Below, piece after piece: positions 8,420-16,153 of a stretch of 64,000 bases of DNA. The notes beneath the pieces are model-generated. The model had not been told where the DNA came from, ran no database searches, and was given only the letters and a program-made list of their open reading frames with translations. The DNA is from Nonomuraea typhae (GTDB lineage: Bacteria; Actinomycetota; Actinomycetes; Streptosporangiales; Streptosporangiaceae). The stretch's first letter is position 1. Every line of letters begins with the position of its first letter. Position numbers and translations under genes: made by a program. The stretch lies in the NCBI RefSeq assembly GCF_009760925.1, contig NZ_VRLV01000010.1, positions 310,001 through 374,000 on the forward strand. Direction: 5' to 3'.

Positions 8420-11400
8420 GTGAAGACCGATCCCGAACAGCTCGGCGGCTACTGGATCGCCGGCCGCCTCGGCAGCGGCGGCCAGGGCGTGCTCTACGAG
8501 GCATACGACGACCACGGCGAGCGCTACGCCCTCCGGGCACTACGCCGCAGACCCGCCCGGCAACGCGTCGCGGCGGCGCTTCGGGTTCCCTCCTTCTGTA
8601 CGGCCCGCCTGCTCGCCGCCGACCTGGACGGGCCGACGCCGTACTTGGTGACCGAGTACGTCCCCGGGACCAGCCTGCGGGTGAAGGTCGGCGAGTCCGG
8701 CCCCTACCAGGGCGAGGACCTCTTCCGCCTGGCCGTCGGCGTCGCCACCGCGCTGACCGCCGTCCACGAGGCCGGCTCGGCCCACGGCGCGCTCACCCCC
8801 GACGACGTGCTCCTCGGCCCCGCCGGGCCCCGCGTGATCGACTTCGGCCTGGTCCCGAAGGCGTCGCAGGCGGACGACGTCCACTACTGGGGCCAGATCC
8901 TCCTCTTCGCCTCCGGCGGCGCGCTGCAGCCCTCCTTGCGGGAGCTGGTCACGCGGATCTCCGACAAACGGCACTCCGCTCGCGAGGTGCTGGTGAAGCT
9001 GCTGGACGGCGCGGCGGGCGACCCCCTGGCCGAGGGGAGCCGGATCGCCGCGCCGCTGCGCGTGGAGGTGGCGGATCCGTCGCTGGGCGTGGTGGCCGAG
9101 GAGGTCTACGCCGGGCTCGGCCCGGCCGAGCGGGCGGCCGTGCCCGGTGTCTTCCTGCGCCTGGTCACGCCGGGCCCCGACAGCCGCCGCATCGCGCCGC
9201 TCGGCGAGTTCCCCGACGGCACCGGTCAGCGCGTGATCAGCCGGTACGGCGAAGCCGGGCTCCTCCAGGCGGGACCCGGTGAGGAACGCACGGTCATGCT
9301 GGCCCATCCGGCCCTCGTACACGCCTGGCCGCGGTTGCGAGGGTGGCTGGTCCCTGGAGACGGGAACCCGGCGGAGGCAGGGGAAGAACCCTCCGTCCGG
9401 GAAGCGCCGCCGGCCGGACGGGCGACACCGGTCACCCAGGTGCCGCCGGTCGGGCAGGAGGAGCGGGCCGTCCCGAAGACGCGGGTCATCCCGGAGCGCG
9501 CCGCCCAAGACGAACCCGGCGTCCCGAAGGAACGGATCGCACCGAAGGAGCCGGGCGTCCCGGGCGTCCCGGCGGCGCACGGCACCACGACCGCACAGGA
9601 CACCGCGGCACCGCACGACACCACGACCGCACAGGGCACCACGACCCCGCACGGCACCACGACCGCACAGGACACCGCGGCACCGCAGGACACCACGACC
9701 GCCCGGGAACCCGCAGGCCGTGGCGCCCCTGCCCCGCCCCAAGACCTCCGGCAGGCGCTGGCCCGGGCGGCCGACGGCTGGGAGCGAGGAGGTGGGCGGG
9801 CCGGGGACCTGCTCCGGGATCGCCGGCTGGACGAGGTGCTGGGCTGGGCCGGGTCCGGGGGGCTGAGCCGTACGGAAAGGGCGTTCGTCGACGCCAGCGC
9901 GCGGCTGGCGAACCGGCGGCTGGGGCGGCGGCGGGTGGTGGCGAACCTGCTGGCGGTGCTGCTCGCGGCGGCGCTGGCCGGGGCCGGGGTGGCCGTCTGG
10001 CAGGGGAGCAAGGCGCGGGAGGAGCTGGTGGGCACCACCGCTCAGGCGCTGGCCGCGACCGTGGAGGACGTGCGGGGGTTCGATCCGGTGATGGCGCGGC
10101 GGCTCAGTGCGGCGGCCTGGCGGGTGGCTGCGGTGCCGCAGGCGCGTTCGGCGTTGATGGCGTCGGTGACCGATCCGGTGCGGGACGTGTTCGCCGATCC
10201 GGATGCCGCCGCGGACTCGGTCTACGCCTTCGATCAGGCGGGGCGGTGGCTGGTGGCGGTGCGTGGCGGGACGGCCAGGGTGTGGGATCCGGTGGCCAAG
10301 ACGCTGCTCATGGAGATCAGGGGCGCGGGCCGGTCGGCGCGGCTGGCGGCGTTGAACCCGGCGGGTACGACACTGGCGGTGGCCACGACCGGCGACGTGC
10401 GGGTCTTCGACACGCGTTCGGGGGTGCTGGTGCGCTCGCTGCCGGTCAAGGCGGCCGTGGCGCTCGGGTATCAGGGGGAGACGCTGGCCACCACCGACCG
10501 GGCGGGGCTGGGGGCGTTGTGGCGGCCGGACGGCAGCCAGGTGATGTTCGTGCCGATGAGCACGCTGGCGACGGACGGGCGGCGGGTGCTGGCCGTCCCG
10601 GTCGGCAACAGCGAGGAGCCGGCGCGGATCTGGGAGAACGGGTCCCGGCTCGACCTGCCCTGGCTGGCCGACGGCACGTTCGGCGCGGGCGCGCTGGCTC
10701 CCGACGGCGCCTCGGTGGTGTTGTCGGGCCCGGCGGGCACCCGTGTGCACGACCTGGCCGGCGGGCGCGTCCTCGCCGGCCTCGGCCCGGCGGCCACCTC
10801 CCTGGCCTTCTCCCCCGACGGAAAACTGCTGGTCACCGGGTCCCCTGACGGCGCCACGGTCTGGCGCACCACCGACTGGGCCAGGCTGCTGGATGCCCGC
10901 GAGCCGAACGGAAGGGCCCAGAGCGCCGCGACGCGGCCGAACGGGACACAGAACCTCGCGGCCCGCACAAGCGGCACCGAGCACGCCGCCAACCCGGCGA
11001 TCGGGAAGCCGAGCGCGGCCCCCGGGCGGCCGGGCGGGCCGCGGAGTGCCGTGGCCGGGCCGGGCGGGCTGCGGTACGTGGACGCGGGCGGCCTGGCCAA
11101 GACCTACACGATCCCGGCCACGCCGGCGACCCCGCTCGGCCGTGAGGCGGCGGCCCGCGCCCTCAGCCCGGACGGCACGACGCTGGCCACGGCCGACGGC
11201 GCCTCGATCACCCTCTGGAGCCTCGCCGAGGCCAGGCCCCTGGCCACGCTCCCGAGCCGGGCGACCCTGATGTCCTTCGCCCCCGACGGCCGGCGCCTCG
11301 CGGTGGCCGTCCCGGACCAGCCGGGCGTGGACGTCTGGGACCTGACCCAGCACAGCCGGGTGACGACGCTCACGACCTCCCCGGTCAAGGCTCTGGCCTA

Positions 11401-12046
11401 CTCCCCCGACAGCCGGACGCTGGCGGTGGCCGCGGCGGAGTGGGTGGAGCTCCACGGCGACCGCGGAGCGCGCCGGGTGGCAGGGGTGAACGGCCAGGGC
11501 CTGGCCTGGCGTCAGGACGGTCTCCTGCTGGCGGTGTACGACGAGGACCGGGTCTACACCGTGGATCCGGTCGAAGCCGCCCCGATGGTGCCGAACGCCG
11601 GCGTCAAGGCCGCCGGCGTGGTCGCCTTCAGCCCGGACGGCCGCACGGCCGCCACCGGCAACTCGCTCGGCCAGATCACCCTCTGGGACGCCGGTCTCCG
11701 GGCCCCGCTGGGTCCTCCGCTGGTCACCGGGGACCGGCTGGAGTCCCTGCTGTTCTCCCGCGACGGCCAGGTGCTGGCGGCCGCGGGCGGCACGCTGACC
11801 CTCTGGGACGTGCGCACCGGCACCCGCCTGGGCGGCAAGGTCCGTATGGCGGCCGGAGGCGACCGGCCCGCGCCCGCCCTCGCCCAAGGCGCGGACCTGG
11901 TCGCCGTGGACGCGGCGGGCGAGCCCCGCACGGTGCCGCTGGACCCGGAACGGGCCGTCCGCCGCATCTGCGCCCAGGACGGCGAGCTGCCACCCGTCGC
12001 CTGGGACCAGTACCTCCCCGGGACCTCACCCAGGAAGGTCTGCTAG
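8420..12046 (+). CDS. pseudokinase / winged-helix / TM / WD40 protein (paralogue A)
   Basis: A 1208-residue membrane protein with an N-terminal Ser/Thr-kinase fold (about 8-185), a module like the C-terminal part of nSTAND1 proteins (EEVYAGL, AHPALVHAWPRLRGWL), a Thr/Ala/Pro-rich linker (about 315-440), a transmembrane helix (about 505-527) and a WD40 propeller. The glycine loop (GSGGQG) and DFG (D141) remain, but the VAIK lysine is Arg39, the HRD motif is HGA (122-124), and the activation loop and APE segment are missing. It should therefore be a pseudokinase. The end has a paired-Cys tail (RRICAQDGELPP ... RKVC) shared with the two paralogues at 16154 and 32907. The last 21 bases overlap the convergent dehydrogenase gene. 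The ligand and partners are unknown. Confidence 0.85.
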   Translation: MKTDPEQLGGYWIAGRLGSGGQGVLYEAYDDHGERYALRALRRRPARQRVAAALRVPSFCTARLLAADLDGPTPYLVTEYVPGTSLRVKVGESGPYQGEDLFRLAVGVATALTAVHEAGSAHGALTPDDVLLGPAGPRVIDFGLVPKASQADDVHYWGQILLFASGGALQPSLRELVTRISDKRHSAREVLVKLLDGAAGDPLAEGSRIAAPLRVEVADPSLGVVAEEVYAGLGPAERAAVPGVFLRLVTPGPDSRRIAPLGEFPDGTGQRVISRYGEAGLLQAGPGEERTVMLAHPALVHAWPRLRGWLVPGDGNPAEAGEEPSVREAPPAGRATPVTQVPPVGQEERAVPKTRVIPERAAQDEPGVPKERIAPKEPGVPGVPAAHGTTTAQDTAAPHDTTTAQGTTTPHGTTTAQDTAAPQDTTTAREPAGRGAPAPPQDLRQALARAADGWERGGGRAGDLLRDRRLDEVLGWAGSGGLSRTERAFVDASARLANRRLGRRRVVANLLAVLLAAALAGAGVAVWQGSKAREELVGTTAQALAATVEDVRGFDPVMARRLSAAAWRVAAVPQARSALMASVTDPVRDVFADPDAAADSVYAFDQAGRWLVAVRGGTARVWDPVAKTLLMEIRGAGRSARLAALNPAGTTLAVATTGDVRVFDTRSGVLVRSLPVKAAVALGYQGETLATTDRAGLGALWRPDGSQVMFVPMSTLATDGRRVLAVPVGNSEEPARIWENGSRLDLPWLADGTFGAGALAPDGASVVLSGPAGTRVHDLAGGRVLAGLGPAATSLAFSPDGKLLVTGSPDGATVWRTTDWARLLDAREPNGRAQSAATRPNGTQNLAARTSGTEHAANPAIGKPSAAPGRPGGPRSAVAGPGGLRYVDAGGLAKTYTIPATPATPLGREAAARALSPDGTTLATADGASITLWSLAEARPLATLPSRATLMSFAPDGRRLAVAVPDQPGVDVWDLTQHSRVTTLTTSPVKALAYSPDSRTLAVAAAEWVELHGDRGARRVAGVNGQGLAWRQDGLLLAVYDEDRVYTVDPVEAAPMVPNAGVKAAGVVAFSPDGRTAATGNSLGQITLWDAGLRAPLGPPLVTGDRLESLLFSRDGQVLAAAGGTLTLWDVRTGTRLGGKVRMAAGGDRPAPALAQGADLVAVDAAGEPRTVPLDPERAVRRICAQDGELPPVAWDQYLPGTSPRKVC
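9578..9702 (+). repeat. tandem 72-base low-complexity repeat in the paralogue A linker
   Basis: Two copies of a 72-base unit, starting at 9578 and at 9650 (the second partial), which itself contains shorter GACCGCAC-type repeats. They encode Thr/Ala/His/Pro/Asp/Gln motifs such as HGTTTAQDTAAP. The repeat is in frame and sits in the linker before the membrane helix, where length variation would be tolerated. Neither paralogue has this linker. Confidence 0.8.
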
Positions 12047-13117
12047 GGAGGCCAGCGCGGCCCGATGGTCACCGGGCGTCCCGAGGGCGATCTCGGTGGC
12101 CTTCGCGCGCTTCAGGTAGAGATGAAGGGGGTGTTCCCAGGTCATCCCGATCCCGCCGTGCAACTGCAGCGCCTCCTCCGCCACGTGGACGGCCACGCCC
12201 GCGTTCCACGCCTGCGCCACCGCGACGGCGAGCGCGTCGCCCGCGCAGGCGTTCCGCGCCGCGGCCCGGGCCCTGACCACGTCCAGCCACAGATCGGCCA
12301 GCCGGTGCTTGAGTGCCTGGAACGACCCGATCGGCCGCGCGAACTGGTGCCGCTCCCGGACGTAAGAAAGCGTGGTGTCCAGGCACCATTCGGCCACCCC
12401 GAGCTGCTCGGAGGCCAGCAGCCCGGCCCCGAAGCGCAACACCGCGCCGAGGTCGCAGACGCCCAGGTTCCTGGCGGGCGCCGCGTCGAGGACGACGGTC
12501 GCGATCGGCCTGGTCAGGTCGAGCGAGGGCAGCGTGGTGACCGCGGCGTGCCGGGCCTCGACCGCGAACACCGTCCCATCGGCCGAGGGGACGAGCAGGA
12601 CGTCGGCCACGTCGGCGCCGGCGACTCCGGTGACCGTGCCCGTGACGGTCCCGTCGCCGATCTCCAGCGGCGCACCCGCCACGTGGTACGGCGTGGCCGC
12701 GAAGGGCACCGCGAGGGCGGCGGTCTTCTCCCCGGCGGCCAGTTGCCGGATCAGGTCCCGCTCGCCCAGGTCCAGCAGCGCCTTGGTGGCCAGCACGGAG
12801 CTGGTGAAGAACGGCACCGGCGCCACTCCCCTGCCCAGTTCCTCCAGCACGACCGCCGCCTCACGGGCGGAGGCGCCGGCGCCGCCGTACTCCTCGGGGA
12901 CGAGCAGCCCGGCGACGCCGATCTCGCGTGCGAGCGTCTTCCACAGCTCGAGGTCGTGGACCTGGGCGCTCTCGGCGCGGCGGAGGACCGCGGCCGGGGG
13001 GCAGCGGTCGGCCAGCAGCGCGCGGACGGCGGCCCTGAGCTCCTCCTCGACCTCGGTGTAGAGCAGCGACCGCGCGCCGTCCTCGTTCGCTGCGCGAAGC
13101 GCGGCGGGTTGGTTCAT
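12026..13117 (-). CDS. acyl-CoA dehydrogenase, third gene of operon
   Basis: A 363-residue flavoenzyme of the acyl-CoA dehydrogenase family, which introduces the 2,3 double bond into acyl-CoA thioesters. Domain signs are LLVPEEYGGAG at about 70, QLGVAEWCLDTTLSYVRER, then HQFARPIGSFQALKHRLAD, and a C-terminal LHGGIGMTWEHPLHLYLKRA. The WEHPLH ending and the next-door full-length partner resemble the heterotetrameric dehydrogenases of actinobacterial steroid and branched-acid catabolism (FadE28/FadE29-like). The start is an ATG at 13117 overlapping the preceding stop as ATGA. The 3' end overlaps the pseudokinase gene by 21 bases. The substrate is unknown. Confidence 0.88.
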   Translation of the reverse strand: MNQPAALRAANEDGARSLLYTEVEEELRAAVRALLADRCPPAAVLRRAESAQVHDLELWKTLAREIGVAGLLVPEEYGGAGASAREAAVVLEELGRGVAPVPFFTSSVLATKALLDLGERDLIRQLAAGEKTAALAVPFAATPYHVAGAPLEIGDGTVTGTVTGVAGADVADVLLVPSADGTVFAVEARHAAVTTLPSLDLTRPIATVVLDAAPARNLGVCDLGAVLRFGAGLLASEQLGVAEWCLDTTLSYVRERHQFARPIGSFQALKHRLADLWLDVVRARAAARNACAGDALAVAVAQAWNAGVAVHVAEEALQLHGGIGMTWEHPLHLYLKRAKATEIALGTPGDHRAALASLADLPG

Positions 13118-14250
13118 CGGGGCAGATCCTTCCAGGGCACGTCCTTGTCGGCGCGGGGTTCGGACGGCAGGCCGAGGACGCGCTCGGCGATGATGGTGCG
13201 CAGGATCTCCGAGGTGCCGCCCTCGATCGAGTTGCCCTTGGCGCGCAGGTAGCGGTAGCCGGGGCCGCGGCCGAGCATGTCGACCTCGTCGGAGCGCCGG
13301 AAGGACCAGTCGTCGTAGCCGAGGTCGCGGCGCAGTTCCAGGTCGAGGCCGGTGAGTTCCTGGTTGAGCTTGGCGAAGGAGAGTTTCATGCCGGAGCCCT
13401 CGGGGCCGGGCTGGCCGGCGGCCAGTTGTTCGCGCAGCCGTACCGCGGACAGGCGCGTCACCTCGGCTTCCACCCAGAGCTTGAGCAGGCGCTGGTGGAG
13501 TTCCGGGGTGCGCAGGGCGGGCTGGTCGCGCCAGGTGCCGGCGACGATGCCGATCATGCCGCCGCCCTGGCGGCCGGGGGTGCCGCCGATGGCGACGCGC
13601 TCGTTCATGAGCGTGGTCTGGGCGACCCGCCAGCCGTCGCCGATCTCGCCGAGGCGCAGGTCGTCGCCGAGGCGTACGCCGGTGAGGAAGACCTCGTTGA
13701 ACTCGGCCTCGCCGGTGATCTGGCGCAGGGGGCGTACCTCGACGCCGGGGGCGTGCATGTCGCAGGCGAAGTAGGTCAGGCCGCGGTGTTTGGGGACGTC
13801 CGGGTCGGTGCGGGCGACGAGGATGGCCCAGCGGGCGTGGTGGGCGCCGGAGGTCCAGACCTTCTGGCCGTCCACGATCCATTCGTCGCCGTCGCGGACC
13901 GCGCGGGTGGCGAGCGTGGCCAGGTCGGAGCCGGCGCCGGGCTCGGAGAAGAGCTGACACCAGATCTCCTCGCCGGTGTACAGCGGGCGCAGGAAGCGCT
14001 TCTGCTGCTCGGGGGTGCCGAAGGCGAGGATGGTCGGGGCGGCCATGCCGAGGCCGATGGCCTGGCGGCCGATGTTGGGCTGCGGGGTGTGGGCGAGTTC
14101 CCTGTCCACGAGCTGCTGGAGTTCGCGCGGGGCGCCGAGGCCGCCGAGCCCTTCGGGGAAGTGCACCCAGGCCAGCCCGGCGTCGAAGCGCGCTCCCAGG
14201 AAGTCGCCGGTGCCGGCCGTGGCGAGCAGCCGGGCGATCCTGTCCCTCAC
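13114..14250 (-). CDS. acyl-CoA dehydrogenase, second gene of operon
   Basis: A 378-residue acyl-CoA dehydrogenase. The FAD/substrate motifs WCQLFSEPGAGSDLA and WIVDGQKVWTSGAHHA are both visible, and the C-terminus has AKGNSIEGGTSEILRTIIAERVLG, the usual end of the family with the acidic residue next to GGTSE. The start is taken as GTG at 14250, which overlaps the upstream stop as GTGA. An in-frame GTG two codons earlier is an alternative. It likely forms a complex with the 363-residue product of the next gene. The larger open frame that extends further upstream is noise within the first dehydrogenase gene. Confidence 0.9.
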   Translation of the reverse strand: MRDRIARLLATAGTGDFLGARFDAGLAWVHFPEGLGGLGAPRELQQLVDRELAHTPQPNIGRQAIGLGMAAPTILAFGTPEQQKRFLRPLYTGEEIWCQLFSEPGAGSDLATLATRAVRDGDEWIVDGQKVWTSGAHHARWAILVARTDPDVPKHRGLTYFACDMHAPGVEVRPLRQITGEAEFNEVFLTGVRLGDDLRLGEIGDGWRVAQTTLMNERVAIGGTPGRQGGGMIGIVAGTWRDQPALRTPELHQRLLKLWVEAEVTRLSAVRLREQLAAGQPGPEGSGMKLSFAKLNQELTGLDLELRRDLGYDDWSFRRSDEVDMLGRGPGYRYLRAKGNSIEGGTSEILRTIIAERVLGLPSEPRADKDVPWKDLPR

Positions 14251-15449
14251 ATCCACTTCTTCAGCTCCCGGTAGGCGAGGGAACGCTTGTGCACCTCGTC
14301 GGGCCCGTCGGCCAGGCGCAGCGCGCGGGCGCCGGCCCAGAGGGCGGCCAGGGGGAAGTCCTGGGAGACGCCGCCCGCGCCGTGGACCTGGATGGCCTTG
14401 TCGAGGATCCATTCGACGGCGATCGGGGTGGAGATCTTGATGGCCTGGATCTCGGTGTGGGCGCCGCGGTTGCCGGCGGTGTCCATGAGCCAGGCGGTCT
14501 TGAGCACGAGCAGGCGCAACTGCTCGATCTTGATCCGGGATTCGGCGATCCAGTCCTGGATCACGCCCTGCTGGGCGACGGGCTTGCCGAAGGCGGTGCG
14601 CGACAGGGCCCGCTTGCACATCAGCTCGACCGCGCGCTCGGCCATGCCGATCAGGCGCATGCAGTGGTGGATGCGGCCGGGGCCGAGGCGGGCCTGGGCG
14701 ATCGCGAAGCCGCCGCCCTCCTCGCCGATGAGGTTCTCGGCGGGCACCCGGACGTCGTCGAAGAGGACCTCGGCGTGGCCGCCGTGGTCGGCGTCGGTGT
14801 AGCCGAACAGGTGCATGCCGCGTTTGACATGCAGGCCGGGGGTGTCGCGCGGGACCAGGATCATGCTCTGCTGGCGGTGGGAGGCCGCCTCCGGGTCCGT
14901 CTTGCCCATGACGATGAAGATCTTGCAGTGGGGGTTCATCGCGCCGGAGATGAACCACTTGCGGCCGTTGATCACGTACTCGTCGCCGTCGCGGGTGATC
15001 GAGGTGGCGATGTTGGTGGCGTCGGAGGAGGCCACGTCGGGCTCGGTCATCGCGAACGCGGAGCGGATCTCGCCGTCGAGCAGGGGCCGCAGCCACTCCT
15101 TGCGCTGCCATTCGCTGCCGAACATGGAGAGCACCTCCATGTTGCCGGTGTCGGGCGCGGCGCAGTTGGTGGCGACCGGGGCGATGGCCGGGGACCTGCC
15201 CATGATCTCCGCCAGGGGCGCGTACTGCAGGTTGGTCAGCCCCGCCCCGTGCTCGCCGGGCAGGAACAGGTTCCACAGCCCGCGTTTCCTGGCCTCGTCC
15301 TTGAGATCGGTCAGCAGCGGCGGCGGGCTCCAGCCGCTCGTGGCCGCCTGTTCCTCGAAGGCGGCCTCGGCCGGGTAAACGCACTCGTCCATGAAGCGGA
15401 GCAGGCGCTCGCGCAGGTCCTCGGTGACGGTGTCGAAGGCGAAGTCCAT
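14247..15449 (-). CDS. acyl-CoA dehydrogenase, first gene of operon
   Basis: A 400-residue acyl-CoA dehydrogenase of the ACAD10/11-like branch. Motifs are FAMTEPDVASSDATN, YVINGRKWFISGAMN, RTAFGKPVAQQGVIQDWIA, and a C-terminal QVHGAGGVSQDFPLA followed by RALRLADGPDEVHKRSLAY. This branch usually acts on fatty or branched acyl-CoAs. The start is an ATG at 15449. A 16-bp perfect palindrome lies 11 bases upstream (15461-15476), where a bound repressor would block the promoter or the ribosome site. It heads a three-gene operon with 4-base overlaps. The distinct branches of the three enzymes suggest successive oxidation of one degradation substrate. Confidence 0.9.
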   Translation of the reverse strand: MDFAFDTVTEDLRERLLRFMDECVYPAEAAFEEQAATSGWSPPPLLTDLKDEARKRGLWNLFLPGEHGAGLTNLQYAPLAEIMGRSPAIAPVATNCAAPDTGNMEVLSMFGSEWQRKEWLRPLLDGEIRSAFAMTEPDVASSDATNIATSITRDGDEYVINGRKWFISGAMNPHCKIFIVMGKTDPEAASHRQQSMILVPRDTPGLHVKRGMHLFGYTDADHGGHAEVLFDDVRVPAENLIGEEGGGFAIAQARLGPGRIHHCMRLIGMAERAVELMCKRALSRTAFGKPVAQQGVIQDWIAESRIKIEQLRLLVLKTAWLMDTAGNRGAHTEIQAIKISTPIAVEWILDKAIQVHGAGGVSQDFPLAALWAGARALRLADGPDEVHKRSLAYRELKKWM

Positions 15450-15460
15450 GGGGCCGACCT

Positions 15461-15476
15461 TACCGACCGGTCGGTA
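15461..15476. promoter_or_regulatory. TetR-type operator of the acyl-CoA dehydrogenase operon
   Basis: The perfect 16-bp palindrome TACCGACCGGTCGGTA. Its core ACCGACC-GTCGGT and the following TATG repeat the element at 7772-7785 before the TetR gene. The distance to the ATG at 15449 is 11 bases. Confidence 0.75.
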
Positions 15477-15554
15477 TGACCGTCCACAGTGGTTCCCCGC
15501 ATTTCGCCATATGTGGCCATAAAGCCAGGTCAGCAGGCCCGTTAAGGTGGCCGC

Positions 15555-16121
15555 ATGTCCGCACGCATGCCCGCCCCGACCGTGCTCGAGAACGACGTCG
15601 TCCGCCTGGAGCCGCTCACCCTCGGCCACGTCCCCGACCTGTTCGCCGCCTCGGGACCCGACGACGAGCTCTGGCGCTGGCTGTCCCACCCCGCCCCGCG
15701 CGCCGAGGAGGACCTCGCCGCGATCGTCAAGGGCGTCGTCGCCGATCACGTGGCCTTCGCCGTGATCCACCGGGGACGCGCCATCGGCCAGACGACCTAC
15801 GCGGACGTGCCCGGGTTCGACGAGAGCATCGAGATCGGCTGGACCTGGTACGGCAGGGCCTTCTGGCGCACCGCCGTCAACACGAACTGCAAGATCCTCC
15901 TCATCGACCACGCCTTCTCGCTCGGCTACAACCGCGTGATGTTCAAGACCGACCACCTCAACGAACGTTCCCAGGCCGCCATCCGCCGCGTCGGCGGCGT
16001 CTACGAGGGCACCCTGCGCAGGCACCGCAGGCGCCCCGACGGCACCTGGCGCGACTCCGCCTACTTCGGCATCCTCGACGAGGAGTGGCCCGCGCACCGC
16101 GCGAGGCTGAACGGTGGCTGA
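15555..16121 (+). CDS. GNAT acetyltransferase, RimJ/RimL-like
   Basis: A 188-residue acetyl-CoA-dependent N-acetyltransferase of the RimL type. The N-terminal LENDVVRLEPLTLGHVPDL is the usual first strand and helix, and the C-terminal half has RVMFKTDHLNERSQAAIRRVG, which matches the conserved end of this group (usually LxTxxxNxxSxxxxxKxG). The acetyl-CoA loop is weaker: IGWTWYGRAFWRTAVN. A ribosome site AAGGTGG lies 5-11 bases before the ATG. The substrate is unknown. It lies divergent from the dehydrogenase operon, so its promoter region adjoins the TetR operator. Confidence 0.85.
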   Translation: MSARMPAPTVLENDVVRLEPLTLGHVPDLFAASGPDDELWRWLSHPAPRAEEDLAAIVKGVVADHVAFAVIHRGRAIGQTTYADVPGFDESIEIGWTWYGRAFWRTAVNTNCKILLIDHAFSLGYNRVMFKTDHLNERSQAAIRRVGGVYEGTLRRHRRRPDGTWRDSAYFGILDEEWPAHRARLNGG

Positions 16122-16153
16122 ACCACTCACCCGCGAGGCGCGTCTAACCGAGC

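Noticed and set aside
9578..9702. CRISPR-like array
   Set aside because: The repeats are contiguous low-complexity coding units without unique spacers. No CRISPR array or cas gene was seen anywhere in the window.
8540..11887. A 1115-codon open frame on the minus strand opposite pseudokinase A
   Set aside because: It lacks recognisable domains, has Arg/Pro/Gly/His-rich composition and mirrors a real gene; this is a usual effect of high G+C content.
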